Part shown: positions 16,901-24,823 of the stretch, one piece after another | How the letters are laid out: each line of letters begins with the position of its first letter | Position numbering within the stretch: position 1 is the stretch's first letter | NCBI GenBank assembly: GCA_001828855.1 | Contig: MHZT01000013.1 | Location: forward strand, 62,001 to 126,000 | DNA from: Rhodobacterales bacterium RIFCSPHIGHO2_02_FULL_62_130 | GTDB lineage: Bacteria > Pseudomonadota > Alphaproteobacteria > Rhodobacterales > Rhodobacteraceae | Direction: 5' to 3' | Length of the DNA stretch: 64,000 nucleotides | Notes under the pieces: generated by a model | What the model was told of the DNA's origin: nothing | Database searches by the model: none | Seen by the model: only the letters and a program-made list of their open reading frames with translations | Translations under genes and position numbers: made by a program

Positions 16901-18460
16901 ATGAGCGATGACGCAAGCCCCAAACGCAGCCGCGCCGGTGGCCGTGCAGGCAACAAGGTGCGCGCTGGCACTGCCGTCATCGACCAGATGCCGTGGCGCA
17001 TTCCGGTTAACCCTGATCGCCCGACGGAACCGCTGGACGCTGACGGGGTGCAGGCGATCCATCGCGGCACCATGCGGATTCTGAAAGACATCGGGATCGA
17101 GTTTCTGAACCCCGAGGCTGTTGGCATCCTGAAAAAAGCCGGTTGCAAGGTGGATGGCACCAATATCCGCATGGACGAAGATTTCGTGATGGAGATGATC
17201 GGCCATGCCCCGGACTCCTTCACGATGACTCCGCGCAACCCGGATCGCGAGTTGATCATGGGCGGCAAGCATATGCTGTTCGTGAACGTCTCAAGCCCGC
17301 CGAACTCGTGGGATCTGGAACGCGGCAAACGCTCGGGCGATTTCGAGACGTTCAAGGACTTCATGAAGCTGACGCAGTATTTCAACTGCATCCATATCGC
17401 GGGCGGCTATCCGGTTGAACCGATCGATATTCACCCCTCGGTGCGCCATCTGGATTGCCTTTATGAAAAGCTGACGCTGACGGACAAGGTGGTTCACGCC
17501 TATTCGCTGGGCGCTGAACGGGTCGAGGACGTGATGGAGATGACCCGCATCGCCGCCGGTCTGACCGAAGAGGAATTCCAAGCCAAACCAAGGATGTATA
17601 CCAACATCAACTCGGTTTCGCCGCTAAAGCACGACTTCCCGATGCTGGACGGTGCGATGCGTCTGGCGCGGCGCGGGCAGCCTGTGGTGATCACGCCCTT
17701 TACGCTGGCGGGGGCGATGGCCCCGGTGACGATGGCAGGGGCGGTGACGTTGTCTTTGGCCGAGGGTCTGGCTGCGGCGGCGCTGTTGCAATACATCAAC
17801 CCCGGTTGCCCGATTGCGCTGGGAACCTTTACCTCGAACGTCGATATGAAGTCGGGCGCGCCTGCCTTTGGCACGCCGGAATACATGCGCGCGACGCAGA
17901 TGACCGGCCAGTTGGTGCGCCATTACGGGCTGCCGCTGCGCTCGTCTGGCGTCTGCGCGGCCAACGTGCCGGACGGGCAGGCGATGTGGGAAACCTCGAA
18001 CAGCCTGTGGGCGGCAGTGCAATCGCGCACGAATATGGTTTACCACGCGGCGGGCTGGCTGGAGGGCGGGCTGATCGCGTCTCCTGAAAAGTTCATCATG
18101 GACTGCGAAGTGCTGCAGATGATCCAGCGCTATTTCGAGCAGGCCACCTTTGCCACGACCGAGGCCGATATCGCCATCGATGCGATCCGCGAAGTTGGCC
18201 CCGGCGGACATTACTTTGGCTGCCAGCACACGCAAGACCGCTATCAGACCGCCTTCTATGCGCCCTTCGTGTCGGATTGGCGCAACTACGAGGCGTGGCA
18301 GCAGGACGGCTCGGTCTGGACGGTGGAACGCGCGCACCGGATCTACAAACAGATTCTGGCCGAGTTCGAGGCCCCTGCAATGAACGGCGACCATCAGGAA
18401 GAGCTGCGCCGCTTTGTTGCCCGCCGCAAACAAGAGGGTGGTGCGCCGACCGACTTCTGA
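16901..18460 (+). CDS. MttB family (trimethylamine/betaine-type) methyltransferase, non-pyrrolysine
   Basis: A 519-aa protein of the MttB superfamily, TIM-barrel enzymes that move a methyl group from a quaternary or tertiary amine to a corrinoid protein. Recognisable segments are GTMRILKDIGIEFLNPEAVGILKKAGC near the N-terminus, VRHLDCLYEKLTLTDKVVHAYSLG, and GVCAANVPDGQAMWETSNSLWAAVQS. ATG 16901 is chosen over codons upstream because GGAGATCACG precedes it. The frame runs through without an internal amber codon, so it is the non-pyrrolysine branch, whose characterised members use glycine betaine and relatives. No corrinoid protein or MtaA-like gene is next to it. Confidence 0.87.
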   Translation: MSDDASPKRSRAGGRAGNKVRAGTAVIDQMPWRIPVNPDRPTEPLDADGVQAIHRGTMRILKDIGIEFLNPEAVGILKKAGCKVDGTNIRMDEDFVMEMIGHAPDSFTMTPRNPDRELIMGGKHMLFVNVSSPPNSWDLERGKRSGDFETFKDFMKLTQYFNCIHIAGGYPVEPIDIHPSVRHLDCLYEKLTLTDKVVHAYSLGAERVEDVMEMTRIAAGLTEEEFQAKPRMYTNINSVSPLKHDFPMLDGAMRLARRGQPVVITPFTLAGAMAPVTMAGAVTLSLAEGLAAAALLQYINPGCPIALGTFTSNVDMKSGAPAFGTPEYMRATQMTGQLVRHYGLPLRSSGVCAANVPDGQAMWETSNSLWAAVQSRTNMVYHAAGWLEGGLIASPEKFIMDCEVLQMIQRYFEQATFATTEADIAIDAIREVGPGGHYFGCQHTQDRYQTAFYAPFVSDWRNYEAWQQDGSVWTVERAHRIYKQILAEFEAPAMNGDHQEELRRFVARRKQEGGAPTDF

Positions 18461-18527
18461 TCCGTTCTGTCTGGCCCCTTTGCCCAAGGCCGGATAGGCT
18501 GCGGAAAACAGCAACGGGGGCAGGCAG

Positions 18528-20258
18528 ATGGCAAAGATCATGCAGCAACGGGTGGCGATGGCGCTGATCGGGGCGCTGGCGGCAGCAAGCCTGTATTTTC
18601 TGGGCAAGATCATTGACCAGAATCTGTTGGCCGAACGCAGCGCGCTGGCACTGGTGGCCTTTACCGCGACATTCTTTACTGCCCTTCTCAGCACGGCTGG
18701 CCCGCTTAGTCTTGCGCGGGCGGCGCTGGGCGCTGTCGGTCTGGGCGTCGCGGTATCGGCTTTGGTCAGCCTTGCCGGTTTGCGCTATGTCACGCTGGGC
18801 GACATGACGAACCAGCCTGCAACCGGTGTGATGATTGTCGTGCTGGCCCTGTTGCCGATGCCCTTCCTGATCGCCTCGGCAGGGCAGGGCTGGCGGCATT
18901 ATCCGACGCTGTTCACCCAAGCTTGGAGCATCTTTGTCCGCACTTCGCTGGCTTGGGTCTTTGTGGGGCTGGTCTGGGGGGTGATCCTGCTTTCGACCAC
19001 GCTGTTTGGCTTGGTGGGGCTGACGCTGATCGACGATCTGCTGAATATCCCGATCATGCCTTGGCTGATCACCGGCCTGACGCTGGGTCTTGCGCTGGCG
19101 GTGGTGACCGAGCTTTCGGATTATGTCTCGCCTTTTCTGATCCTGCGGTTGTTGCGGCTGATGCTGCCGCCGGTGTTGCTGGTGTTGGCGGTGTTCCTGC
19201 TGACGCTGCCGCTGCGCGGGCTGTCGGGGTTGTTTGGCGGGCTTTCGGCAGCGGCGACCTTGCTGGCGATGGTGGCGGCAGGGGCAACCTTGGTGACATC
19301 TGCGGTCGATCAGGGTGATGCCGAGGCCACACAACCCGCTCTGATGCGGCGGGCGACCCAAGCGCTGTCGCTGATTTTGCCGCTTCCTGCGGGGCTTGCG
19401 GCTTGGGCAATCTGGCTGCGGGTTGATCAGTATGGCTGGACTCCCTCAAGGATTTTTGCCGCTTTGGTCGCCTTGATTGCGCTGGGTTACGGGCTGTCCT
19501 ATGCGCTGGCCGTGCTGCGCGGGGCGGGCTGGATGGGGCGGATTCGCCGCGCCAATGTGGGGATGGCGCTTGGCCTGATCGGGCTGGCCGCGCTGTGGCT
19601 GACCCCGGCGCTGAACGCCGACCGCATCTCGGCGCAAAGCCAATATGCGCGCTTTATCAGCAGCGGCGATGCGGCGGTTCTGGATCTGTGGCAGTTGCGG
19701 CAATGGGGTAAGGCCGGGGCGGAAGTCATTGCGACGCTTGAGAAAACCGCAACCGTGCCGGGCCAAGAGGCGCTGGCGGCCAAACTGGCCGAGTCTGATG
19801 TGGCAGCCGATCAGCCCAGCCCCGATGCAGCCGCGCTGCGGGCCACGCTGACCGCCGGAATGCCGGTGCAACCGGCCAGCGCCACCGCGACGCGCGATGC
19901 GATACTGGGCTTGGCCGATCCGTCTGATCTGGCCTATTGGGCCGACCGCTGCGCTGATCCGTTGCCGCAAGGTGGCCCCGGTTGTGTGCTGGTGGTTGCC
20001 GATTTCCTGATCGGCCTTGCGGGGGAGGAGGCGTTGCTGATCCTGCGGCAATCGGATGGCTATATCAGCTATGACGGGCTGGTGCTGGATGCCGGTCTTT
20101 TGCAGCGCCGTTCCGTGATCGCGCCTTTCGGGGCTTTGCCGGATTATGCTTCGGGGGCTGCGATGATCCGCACGTTGCAAAAAGCGCCGCCCAGCCTTGA
20201 ACCTGCGCCCTACAACCAAATCCGAAGCGGTGTTGTCAATTTGATGCTGCAACCCTGA
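18528..20258 (+). CDS. DUF4153 family polytopic membrane protein
   Basis: A 576-aa protein with about twelve hydrophobic segments over the first 370 residues, matching the DUF4153 layout (QGWRHYPTLFTQAWSIFVRTSLAWVFVGLVWG, ELSDYVSPFLILRLLRLMLPP, RVDQYGWTPSRIFAALVALIALGYGLSYA). The last ~190 residues are soluble and probably periplasmic. The R-V-D-Q-Y-G-W-T segment is the family hallmark. Function unknown. ATG 18528 is preceded by GGGGGCAGGCAG. Confidence 0.87.
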   Translation: MAKIMQQRVAMALIGALAAASLYFLGKIIDQNLLAERSALALVAFTATFFTALLSTAGPLSLARAALGAVGLGVAVSALVSLAGLRYVTLGDMTNQPATGVMIVVLALLPMPFLIASAGQGWRHYPTLFTQAWSIFVRTSLAWVFVGLVWGVILLSTTLFGLVGLTLIDDLLNIPIMPWLITGLTLGLALAVVTELSDYVSPFLILRLLRLMLPPVLLVLAVFLLTLPLRGLSGLFGGLSAAATLLAMVAAGATLVTSAVDQGDAEATQPALMRRATQALSLILPLPAGLAAWAIWLRVDQYGWTPSRIFAALVALIALGYGLSYALAVLRGAGWMGRIRRANVGMALGLIGLAALWLTPALNADRISAQSQYARFISSGDAAVLDLWQLRQWGKAGAEVIATLEKTATVPGQEALAAKLAESDVAADQPSPDAAALRATLTAGMPVQPASATATRDAILGLADPSDLAYWADRCADPLPQGGPGCVLVVADFLIGLAGEEALLILRQSDGYISYDGLVLDAGLLQRRSVIAPFGALPDYASGAAMIRTLQKAPPSLEPAPYNQIRSGVVNLMLQP

Positions 20259-20321
20259 CCGCTTTGCCATTTGTTAACGCTTGGCCACTAGCCTTGGCAG
20301 GAGTCGGGGCTTTGGTGTGTC

Positions 20322-20909
20322 ATGCATGGTTTGATCAATCGGTCTATTCAGTGCTTTCTGCGCGACACCTACGGGGCCGCGATCTGGGACCATGTCGCGC
20401 GTGAGGCGCGGCTTGGTTTCGACAGTTTCGAACCTATGCTGAACTATGATCCGGTATTGACCGAAGCCGTTGTGCAGGCGGCCTCGGTGATCTTGGGGCG
20501 ACCGCGCGAAACGCTGCTGGAAGATCTGGGAACCTATCTTGTCTCGCATCAAAACCTTGAACCGCTGCGCCGTCTGCTGCGGTTTGGCGGGGTAGGCTTT
20601 GTGGATTTCCTGCACTCGCTTGAAGATTTGCCAGAGCGCGGGCGGCTGGCCTTGCCCGATCTTGATCTGCCGAACCTTGGCATGACAGAGCAGGGCGATG
20701 GGAATTTCGTGATTTCGGTCAGCGGGTTATTTCCCGGCATCGGGCATGTGATCGTGGGGCTGCTACGGGCGATGGCCGATGATTATGGCGCGTTGGCCTT
20801 GCTTGATCATCGCGGGCAATCCGAAGAGGCAGAGCAGGTGGCGGTGCAATTGCTGGATCAACGCTTTGCGGCGGGCAGGCGGTTTGATCTGGCACAGGCT
20901 GCGGTCTAG
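20322..20909 (+). CDS. Degenerate H-NOX (heme NO-binding domain) protein
   Basis: A 195-aa protein that aligns without gaps to the H-NOX fold around the proximal helix (GFVDFLHSLEDLPERGRLALP, residues 93-112). At the position of the heme-ligating His it has Pro104; the nearest His is 98. The Y-x-S-x-R heme-propionate motif is replaced by V133-x-G-x-F137. So the usual heme contacts are missing, although the fold and N-terminus (MHGLINRSIQCFL) are retained. The next gene, 3 bp after the stop, is HNOBA-GGDEF, the natural H-NOX partner. The alignment is from memory of family sequences. Confidence 0.78.
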   Translation: MHGLINRSIQCFLRDTYGAAIWDHVAREARLGFDSFEPMLNYDPVLTEAVVQAASVILGRPRETLLEDLGTYLVSHQNLEPLRRLLRFGGVGFVDFLHSLEDLPERGRLALPDLDLPNLGMTEQGDGNFVISVSGLFPGIGHVIVGLLRAMADDYGALALLDHRGQSEEAEQVAVQLLDQRFAAGRRFDLAQAAV

Positions 20910-20912
20910 GTC

Positions 20913-21917
20913 ATGGCACAGGCAGAGACCTTCACTTTTGGTATAGCGGCACTGTCGCGGCTGATGCCGCTTTTCCTTTGTCTGGATGCCGCAGGGCGCA
21001 TCACCGCCCTTGGCCCCACATTGGCCAAGCTTTTGCCGCACAACACCCTGATCGGGCAAAAGAGTGGTGACCTGTTCGATCTGAAACGGCCAAGCCGCCG
21101 GGCTGATCTGGCGGCCATACAGGCCGTGGCGAGCGCAAGGCTGCATCTGGCTTTCAGGTCCGATCCCGCCATCACGTTTCGCGGACTCGCCATGCCGTTG
21201 CAAGGCGGCGGGCTGATGATCAACCTGTCTTTTGGCATTGGCGTGACCGAGGCGGTGCGCCGCCACGGGTTGACGGAGGCCGATTTTGCGCCCACGGATC
21301 TGACCGTCGAAATGCTTTATCTGGCCGAGGCAAAGTCGGCGGTTGTGGGAGAATTGCGGGACCTGAACTTGCGCTTGCAGGGGGCCAAGATTGCGGCCGA
21401 GGAACAGGCGCTGACCGATACGCTGACAGGGCTGCGGAACCGCCGCGCGCTGGATCTGGCACTGGGAGAATTGACCCGGCACGGGCATACGTTCGGGCTG
21501 ATGCATATCGATCTCGATTTCTTCAAACAGGTGAATGATACGCTGGGCCATGCCGCGGGGGATCATGTTCTACGGGTCGTGGCGCGGATACTGACGGCAC
21601 AAACGCGCAGTTCGGATACGGTGGCGCGGGTGGGGGGGGATGAGTTTGTGGTCATCCTGCCCGAAATGTCAGACACAGCCCGACTTGGCCAAGTGGCGCG
21701 CCGGATTATCGAGAATCTTACGCAACCGATTTATTTTGAAGGACAATCGTGTCGGATCTCTGCCTCGATCGGGGCGACGGTTTCAACCTTCTATCCCAGT
21801 CCGCAGGCTGATCGCATGCTCAGCGACGCAGACGATGCGCTTTATGCCTCAAAGCGCGCGGGCAGGGGGCGGGCGCAGTTCTTCACGCCCCCGCCCGACA
21901 GTCTGCTATCAGCATGA
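20913..21917 (+). CDS. HNOBA-GGDEF diguanylate cyclase
   Basis: A 334-aa protein. Residues about 10-160 match HNOBA, the H-NOX-associated domain of soluble guanylate cyclase: LMPLFLCLDAAGRITALGPTLAKLLP, LFDLKRP, FRGLAMPL, then a signalling helix DLTVEMLYLAEAKSAVVGELRDLN. Residues about 165-325 are a GGDEF domain with LTGLRNRR, HIDLDFFKQVND and GGDEF at 241-245, plus an I-site R232-S-S-D235. It should make cyclic di-GMP under control of the H-NOX-like protein in the same operon. All catalytic residues appear intact. Confidence 0.88.
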   Translation: MAQAETFTFGIAALSRLMPLFLCLDAAGRITALGPTLAKLLPHNTLIGQKSGDLFDLKRPSRRADLAAIQAVASARLHLAFRSDPAITFRGLAMPLQGGGLMINLSFGIGVTEAVRRHGLTEADFAPTDLTVEMLYLAEAKSAVVGELRDLNLRLQGAKIAAEEQALTDTLTGLRNRRALDLALGELTRHGHTFGLMHIDLDFFKQVNDTLGHAAGDHVLRVVARILTAQTRSSDTVARVGGDEFVVILPEMSDTARLGQVARRIIENLTQPIYFEGQSCRISASIGATVSTFYPSPQADRMLSDADDALYASKRAGRGRAQFFTPPPDSLLSA

Positions 21918-21940
21918 CCGGCGCAGCGCTGATGGCCGCA

Positions 21941-22987
21941 TTACCCCATTTCGCCAAACAGGCCTTTGTAAATTGTGCGCGGCTGGATCAGTTCGGGTTC
22001 AACCTCGATCACTCTGGCATCGTTTATGCCCCGATCAATCAATGCATAAGCCTGTTCAATCATATGGTTAGAGTTCTGTCGCACCATATGCACCGGAAAT
22101 TGCAGATAGGCGGCAAAGGGATCATAGTCATAGCAGCCGATCACCGATTGCGCGAAAGCCTCGGGTGGCAGGTTGACGAAATGGCCCAGAACGCCCTCGA
22201 ATGCAGTCAAAGAGTTCACGAACAATCCCGCAGGCAGGCCGCCCAAACGGTCCATCAGCGCCGCGATCTCGCGCATTGCGCTGCGGGGGGCGTAGCCGCA
22301 GGTGATAATCTGCTCGGGCGAAGGCGGGGTGCCGTGGCGGGTCAACGCGGCGCGAAATGCCTCGATCCGACGCGACGTCGCATGAGAGGAGCGGTTTCCC
22401 CCCAGAAAGTAAATCTTGTTGCGCGCCTCTTGCGGCAAGTCAGGTTTTTCAGCCAGAAGTTTTTCGGCAAGATCCGTCGCGCCACGGTGATTGTCCGAAA
22501 TCACCGATGGCCCACCGTTGCCTGGAAGGTCAACAAAGATATGCCGCAGCCCTGCGGCATTACAAAAGGCGCTGATCGAATCGGGGTCGGTCGCGCCTGC
22601 GACGAACAGATATTCCACCGCATAAGAGGCCAAGGTTTCGACGATCCGCATCTCTTCCGCCGGATCGCGCAGCGACGAGGCGATGACAGGGACCAGCCCA
22701 CGGTCGCGGGCCTGGGCCTCAAAGCTTTGCGACATCGACGAAAAGAAGCGGTTGTCATGCACCGGAATGATCAGCCCAACCAGACCCGAGCGTGCCTGCC
22801 GCAACCCGCGCGCCTGCATATTGGTGGCATAGCCTTGCTCGGCGGCGATTTTACGGATGGTTTCGACCGTGGACTCGCTGATCCGCCGCGCTTTCCACGC
22901 CCCGCTCAGCGCCGCACTGACCGTCGAGGGCGATGCGCCCGACAGGCGCGCGATATCGTAAATGGTGGCTTTGCGGGGCTGGGTCAT
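21941..22987 (-). CDS. LacI family transcriptional regulator
   Basis: A 348-aa repressor. The HTH is ATIYDIARLSGASPSTVSAALSG, with the minor-groove hinge helix ARGLRQARSGLVGLI; residues 60-348 are the periplasmic-binding-protein-like effector domain (IIPVHDNRFFSSMSQSFEAQA ... GLFVNSLTAFEGVLG). I place the start at ATG 22987, directly before the HTH, instead of the longer frame from 23095. It is divergent from a sugar ABC operon and the intergenic region has two matching operators, so it probably represses both sides until the imported sugar or its product binds. Confidence 0.92.
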   Translation of the reverse strand: MTQPRKATIYDIARLSGASPSTVSAALSGAWKARRISESTVETIRKIAAEQGYATNMQARGLRQARSGLVGLIIPVHDNRFFSSMSQSFEAQARDRGLVPVIASSLRDPAEEMRIVETLASYAVEYLFVAGATDPDSISAFCNAAGLRHIFVDLPGNGGPSVISDNHRGATDLAEKLLAEKPDLPQEARNKIYFLGGNRSSHATSRRIEAFRAALTRHGTPPSPEQIITCGYAPRSAMREIAALMDRLGGLPAGLFVNSLTAFEGVLGHFVNLPPEAFAQSVIGCYDYDPFAAYLQFPVHMVRQNSNHMIEQAYALIDRGINDARVIEVEPELIQPRTIYKGLFGEMG

Positions 22988-23060
22988 GGGCTGTGCATTC
23001 AGTCGGTCATCAGGGCTTCCAAGATTCTTCTTGACGAGTCTAGGGGTTTCTTGGTTCCTT

Positions 23061-23080
23061 AAGCAATATCGATTGTGCAA
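23061..23080. promoter_or_regulatory. LacI-type operator, copy 1
   Basis: AAGCAATATCGATTGTGCAA is centred on ATCGAT. Its right half, TGTGCAA, and inner left half match copy 2 at 23155; the outer left bases are less conserved. The central CG is typical for LacI-family operators. Confidence 0.75.
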
Positions 23081-23119
23081 GTGTAGCGCAGTCAATTGCG
23101 TTCGGACTCATCAAAAAAT

Positions 23120-23142
23120 GTAGACCTCTATGCAAGGTCTAC
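23120..23142. repeat. 8-bp perfect inverted repeat between the two operators
   Basis: GTAGACCT (23120-23127) and AGGTCTAC (23135-23142) flank 7 nt. It could be the operator of another regulator or a leader hairpin; it has no T-tract. Confidence 0.6.
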
Positions 23143-23154
23143 AGGCCGAAGCGG

Positions 23155-23174
23155 TTGCACAATCGATAGTGCAA
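23155..23174. promoter_or_regulatory. LacI-type operator, copy 2
   Basis: TTGCACAATCGATAGTGCAA is a near-perfect 20-bp palindrome centred on ATCGAT, 38 bp before the start of the binding-protein gene. It shares the core ATCGAT and the GTGCAA arm with copy 1, 94 bp upstream. Confidence 0.82.
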
Positions 23175-23212
23175 GAGATGCGCCCTATCGGCGCAGTCAT
23201 GGGAGGAATGAC

Positions 23213-24205
23213 ATGAAAAGAACTTTGACCGCCCTTTTGGGGGGTGTTGCCCTTGTGGCCGGCCTTGCCTTGGCGGCAGCGGCGCAGGACAAACCGACGA
23301 TGGGTATCGTGGTGAAAATCGGCGGTATTCCGTGGTTCAACGCGATGGAGACCGGCATCAAGGAAAAGGGCGAGGCGCTTGGCGTCGATGCCACTATGAT
23401 CGGCCCGACCTCGGCTGACCCCGCGCTGCAAGTCCGCGCGATCGAGGATCTGATCGCCGCCGGTGTCGATGTGATCGGTGTGGTGCCAAACGATGAGGCG
23501 GCGCTGGAGCCTGTGCTGGAAAAGGCGCGCGCGGCGGGGATCAAGGTGGTGGCGCATGAAGGGCCGGGCCTGAACAACGTCGATTGGGATTTCGAACTGG
23601 CCTCGGCCAAGGGCTTTGGCGAAACCCATGCCGAATTGCTGGCGCAAAAGATGGGCGGCAAGGGCGAATACGCCATGTTTGTGGGCAGCCTCACCGTGCC
23701 GCTGCACAACGCCTGGGCCGATGCCGCGATTGCCTATCTGGGCGAGAAATACCCCGACATGAAGCTGATCGGTGAACGCTATGGCGTGGCGGAATCGGTG
23801 GATGACAGCCGCAAGACCGCGCTTGACCTGATGGCCGCGAACCCGAACCTGACGGGCTTCCTTGCCTTTGGCAGCCAAGGCCCGATTGGCGCGGGCCGTG
23901 CCATTGAAGAGCAGCGCAAGATTGGCGCCGTGCATGTGCTTGGTCCGTTCTCGCCGGGGCAGGGGCGTGATCTGGTGAAATCCGGGGCCATTTCCGGCGG
24001 CTTCATGTGGAACCCGGCCGAAGCGGGCCGCGTGTTTGTCACCATGGGCAAGCTGCTGCTGGACGGCACCGAAATCGCGGATGGCACCGAGATCGAGGGG
24101 CTGGGCGTGGTGCATCCTGATGCTGCAGGCAAGGACATCATCACCGACAATCTGATCGCTATCAACGCCGATACGGTTGACGGTTTGGCCGATCTGGGTC
24201 TGTGA
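23213..24205 (+). CDS. Sugar ABC transporter substrate-binding protein (ribose/LsrB type)
   Basis: A 330-aa periplasmic binding protein of the PBP1 sugar group. Signal peptide MKRTLTALLGGVALVAGLALAAAA is followed by IVVKIGGIPWFNAMETGIKEKGEALG and IEDLIAAGVDVIGVVPNDEAALEPVLEKARAAGIKVV, the standard first-lobe sequence. ATG 23213 has GGGAGGA at 23201. It is first in the operon, followed by a strong hairpin, so it is expected to be expressed above the downstream genes. The binding site resembles the rhamnose/autoinducer-2/xylose-type proteins, but the sugar cannot be named. Confidence 0.9.
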   Translation: MKRTLTALLGGVALVAGLALAAAAQDKPTMGIVVKIGGIPWFNAMETGIKEKGEALGVDATMIGPTSADPALQVRAIEDLIAAGVDVIGVVPNDEAALEPVLEKARAAGIKVVAHEGPGLNNVDWDFELASAKGFGETHAELLAQKMGGKGEYAMFVGSLTVPLHNAWADAAIAYLGEKYPDMKLIGERYGVAESVDDSRKTALDLMAANPNLTGFLAFGSQGPIGAGRAIEEQRKIGAVHVLGPFSPGQGRDLVKSGAISGGFMWNPAEAGRVFVTMGKLLLDGTEIADGTEIEGLGVVHPDAAGKDIITDNLIAINADTVDGLADLGL

Positions 24206-24220
24206 CCCAAGACTGACCGC

Positions 24221-24246
24221 AAAGGGCCGCCCTGCGGCGGCCCTTT
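24221..24246 (+). terminator. Attenuator/terminator hairpin after the binding-protein gene
   Basis: AAAGGGCCGCC (24221-24231) pairs with GGCGGCCCTTT (24236-24246) over the loop CTGC. Read-through would feed the downstream isomerase and transporter genes. Confidence 0.8.
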
Positions 24247-24271
24247 CACCCCAAGCCTCAGGAAACCAAAA

Positions 24272-24823
24272 ATGAGCCTTTATCAAACCGCCCTGTCTGA
24301 ACTGGGCACCGTTTTCGCACGTCTTGACGATGCTCAGGTTGATCTGGTCGTCGAAGAAATTGCCAAGGCCCGTCGCGTGGTGGTGTTCGGCGGTGGACGC
24401 GAGCGGCTGCAGATCATGGGTTTTGCGATGCGGATGTTCCATATGGGCCTGAATGCCGCCGTTGAGGGCGACATGACGACGCCTGCCGTGGGCAAGGGCG
24501 ATCTGTTTCTGGTCACTTGCGGACCGGGCTATATCTCGACCGCGCAGGCGCTGATGGGCGTTGCGCGGGAGGCAGGAGCCAAGGTTTTGATGATTACCGC
24601 GCAACCGGATGGTCGCTGCGCCGCGCTTGCCGATCAGATTTTGCTGCTGCCCGCGCAGACCATGGCGGATGATCAGGGCGAAAAGAAATCCTCGGTGCTG
24701 CCGATGGGCAGCCTGTTCGAAGGGGCGCTTTTCGTGCTGTTCGAGGTGATGGTGCTGAAACTCAAGACGCGGCTGAACATCTCGGCGGATGCGATGCGCG
24801 CCAATCACACCAATCTGGAATGA
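24272..24823 (+). CDS. SIS-domain sugar-phosphate isomerase (6-phospho-3-hexuloisomerase-like)
   Basis: A 183-aa SIS protein of the length and layout of HxlB: KARRVVVFGGGRERLQIMGFAMRMFHMGLNAAVEGDMTTPAVGKGDLFLVTCGPG, then AKVLMITAQPDGRCAALAD and SSVLPMGSLFEGALFVLFE. HxlB interconverts 3-hexulose-6-phosphate and fructose-6-phosphate. No HxlA synthase is present, so here it more likely isomerises another ketose phosphate from the imported sugar. It shares the TGATG-type overlap with the ATPase gene. Exact substrate unknown. Confidence 0.82.
   Translation: MSLYQTALSELGTVFARLDDAQVDLVVEEIAKARRVVVFGGGRERLQIMGFAMRMFHMGLNAAVEGDMTTPAVGKGDLFLVTCGPGYISTAQALMGVAREAGAKVLMITAQPDGRCAALADQILLLPAQTMADDQGEKKSSVLPMGSLFEGALFVLFEVMVLKLKTRLNISADAMRANHTNLE

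Noticed and set aside
18461-18527. Possible small gene or riboswitch between MttB-like and DUF4153 genes
   Set aside because: Only 67 bp, no coding frame and no recognisable structured element.
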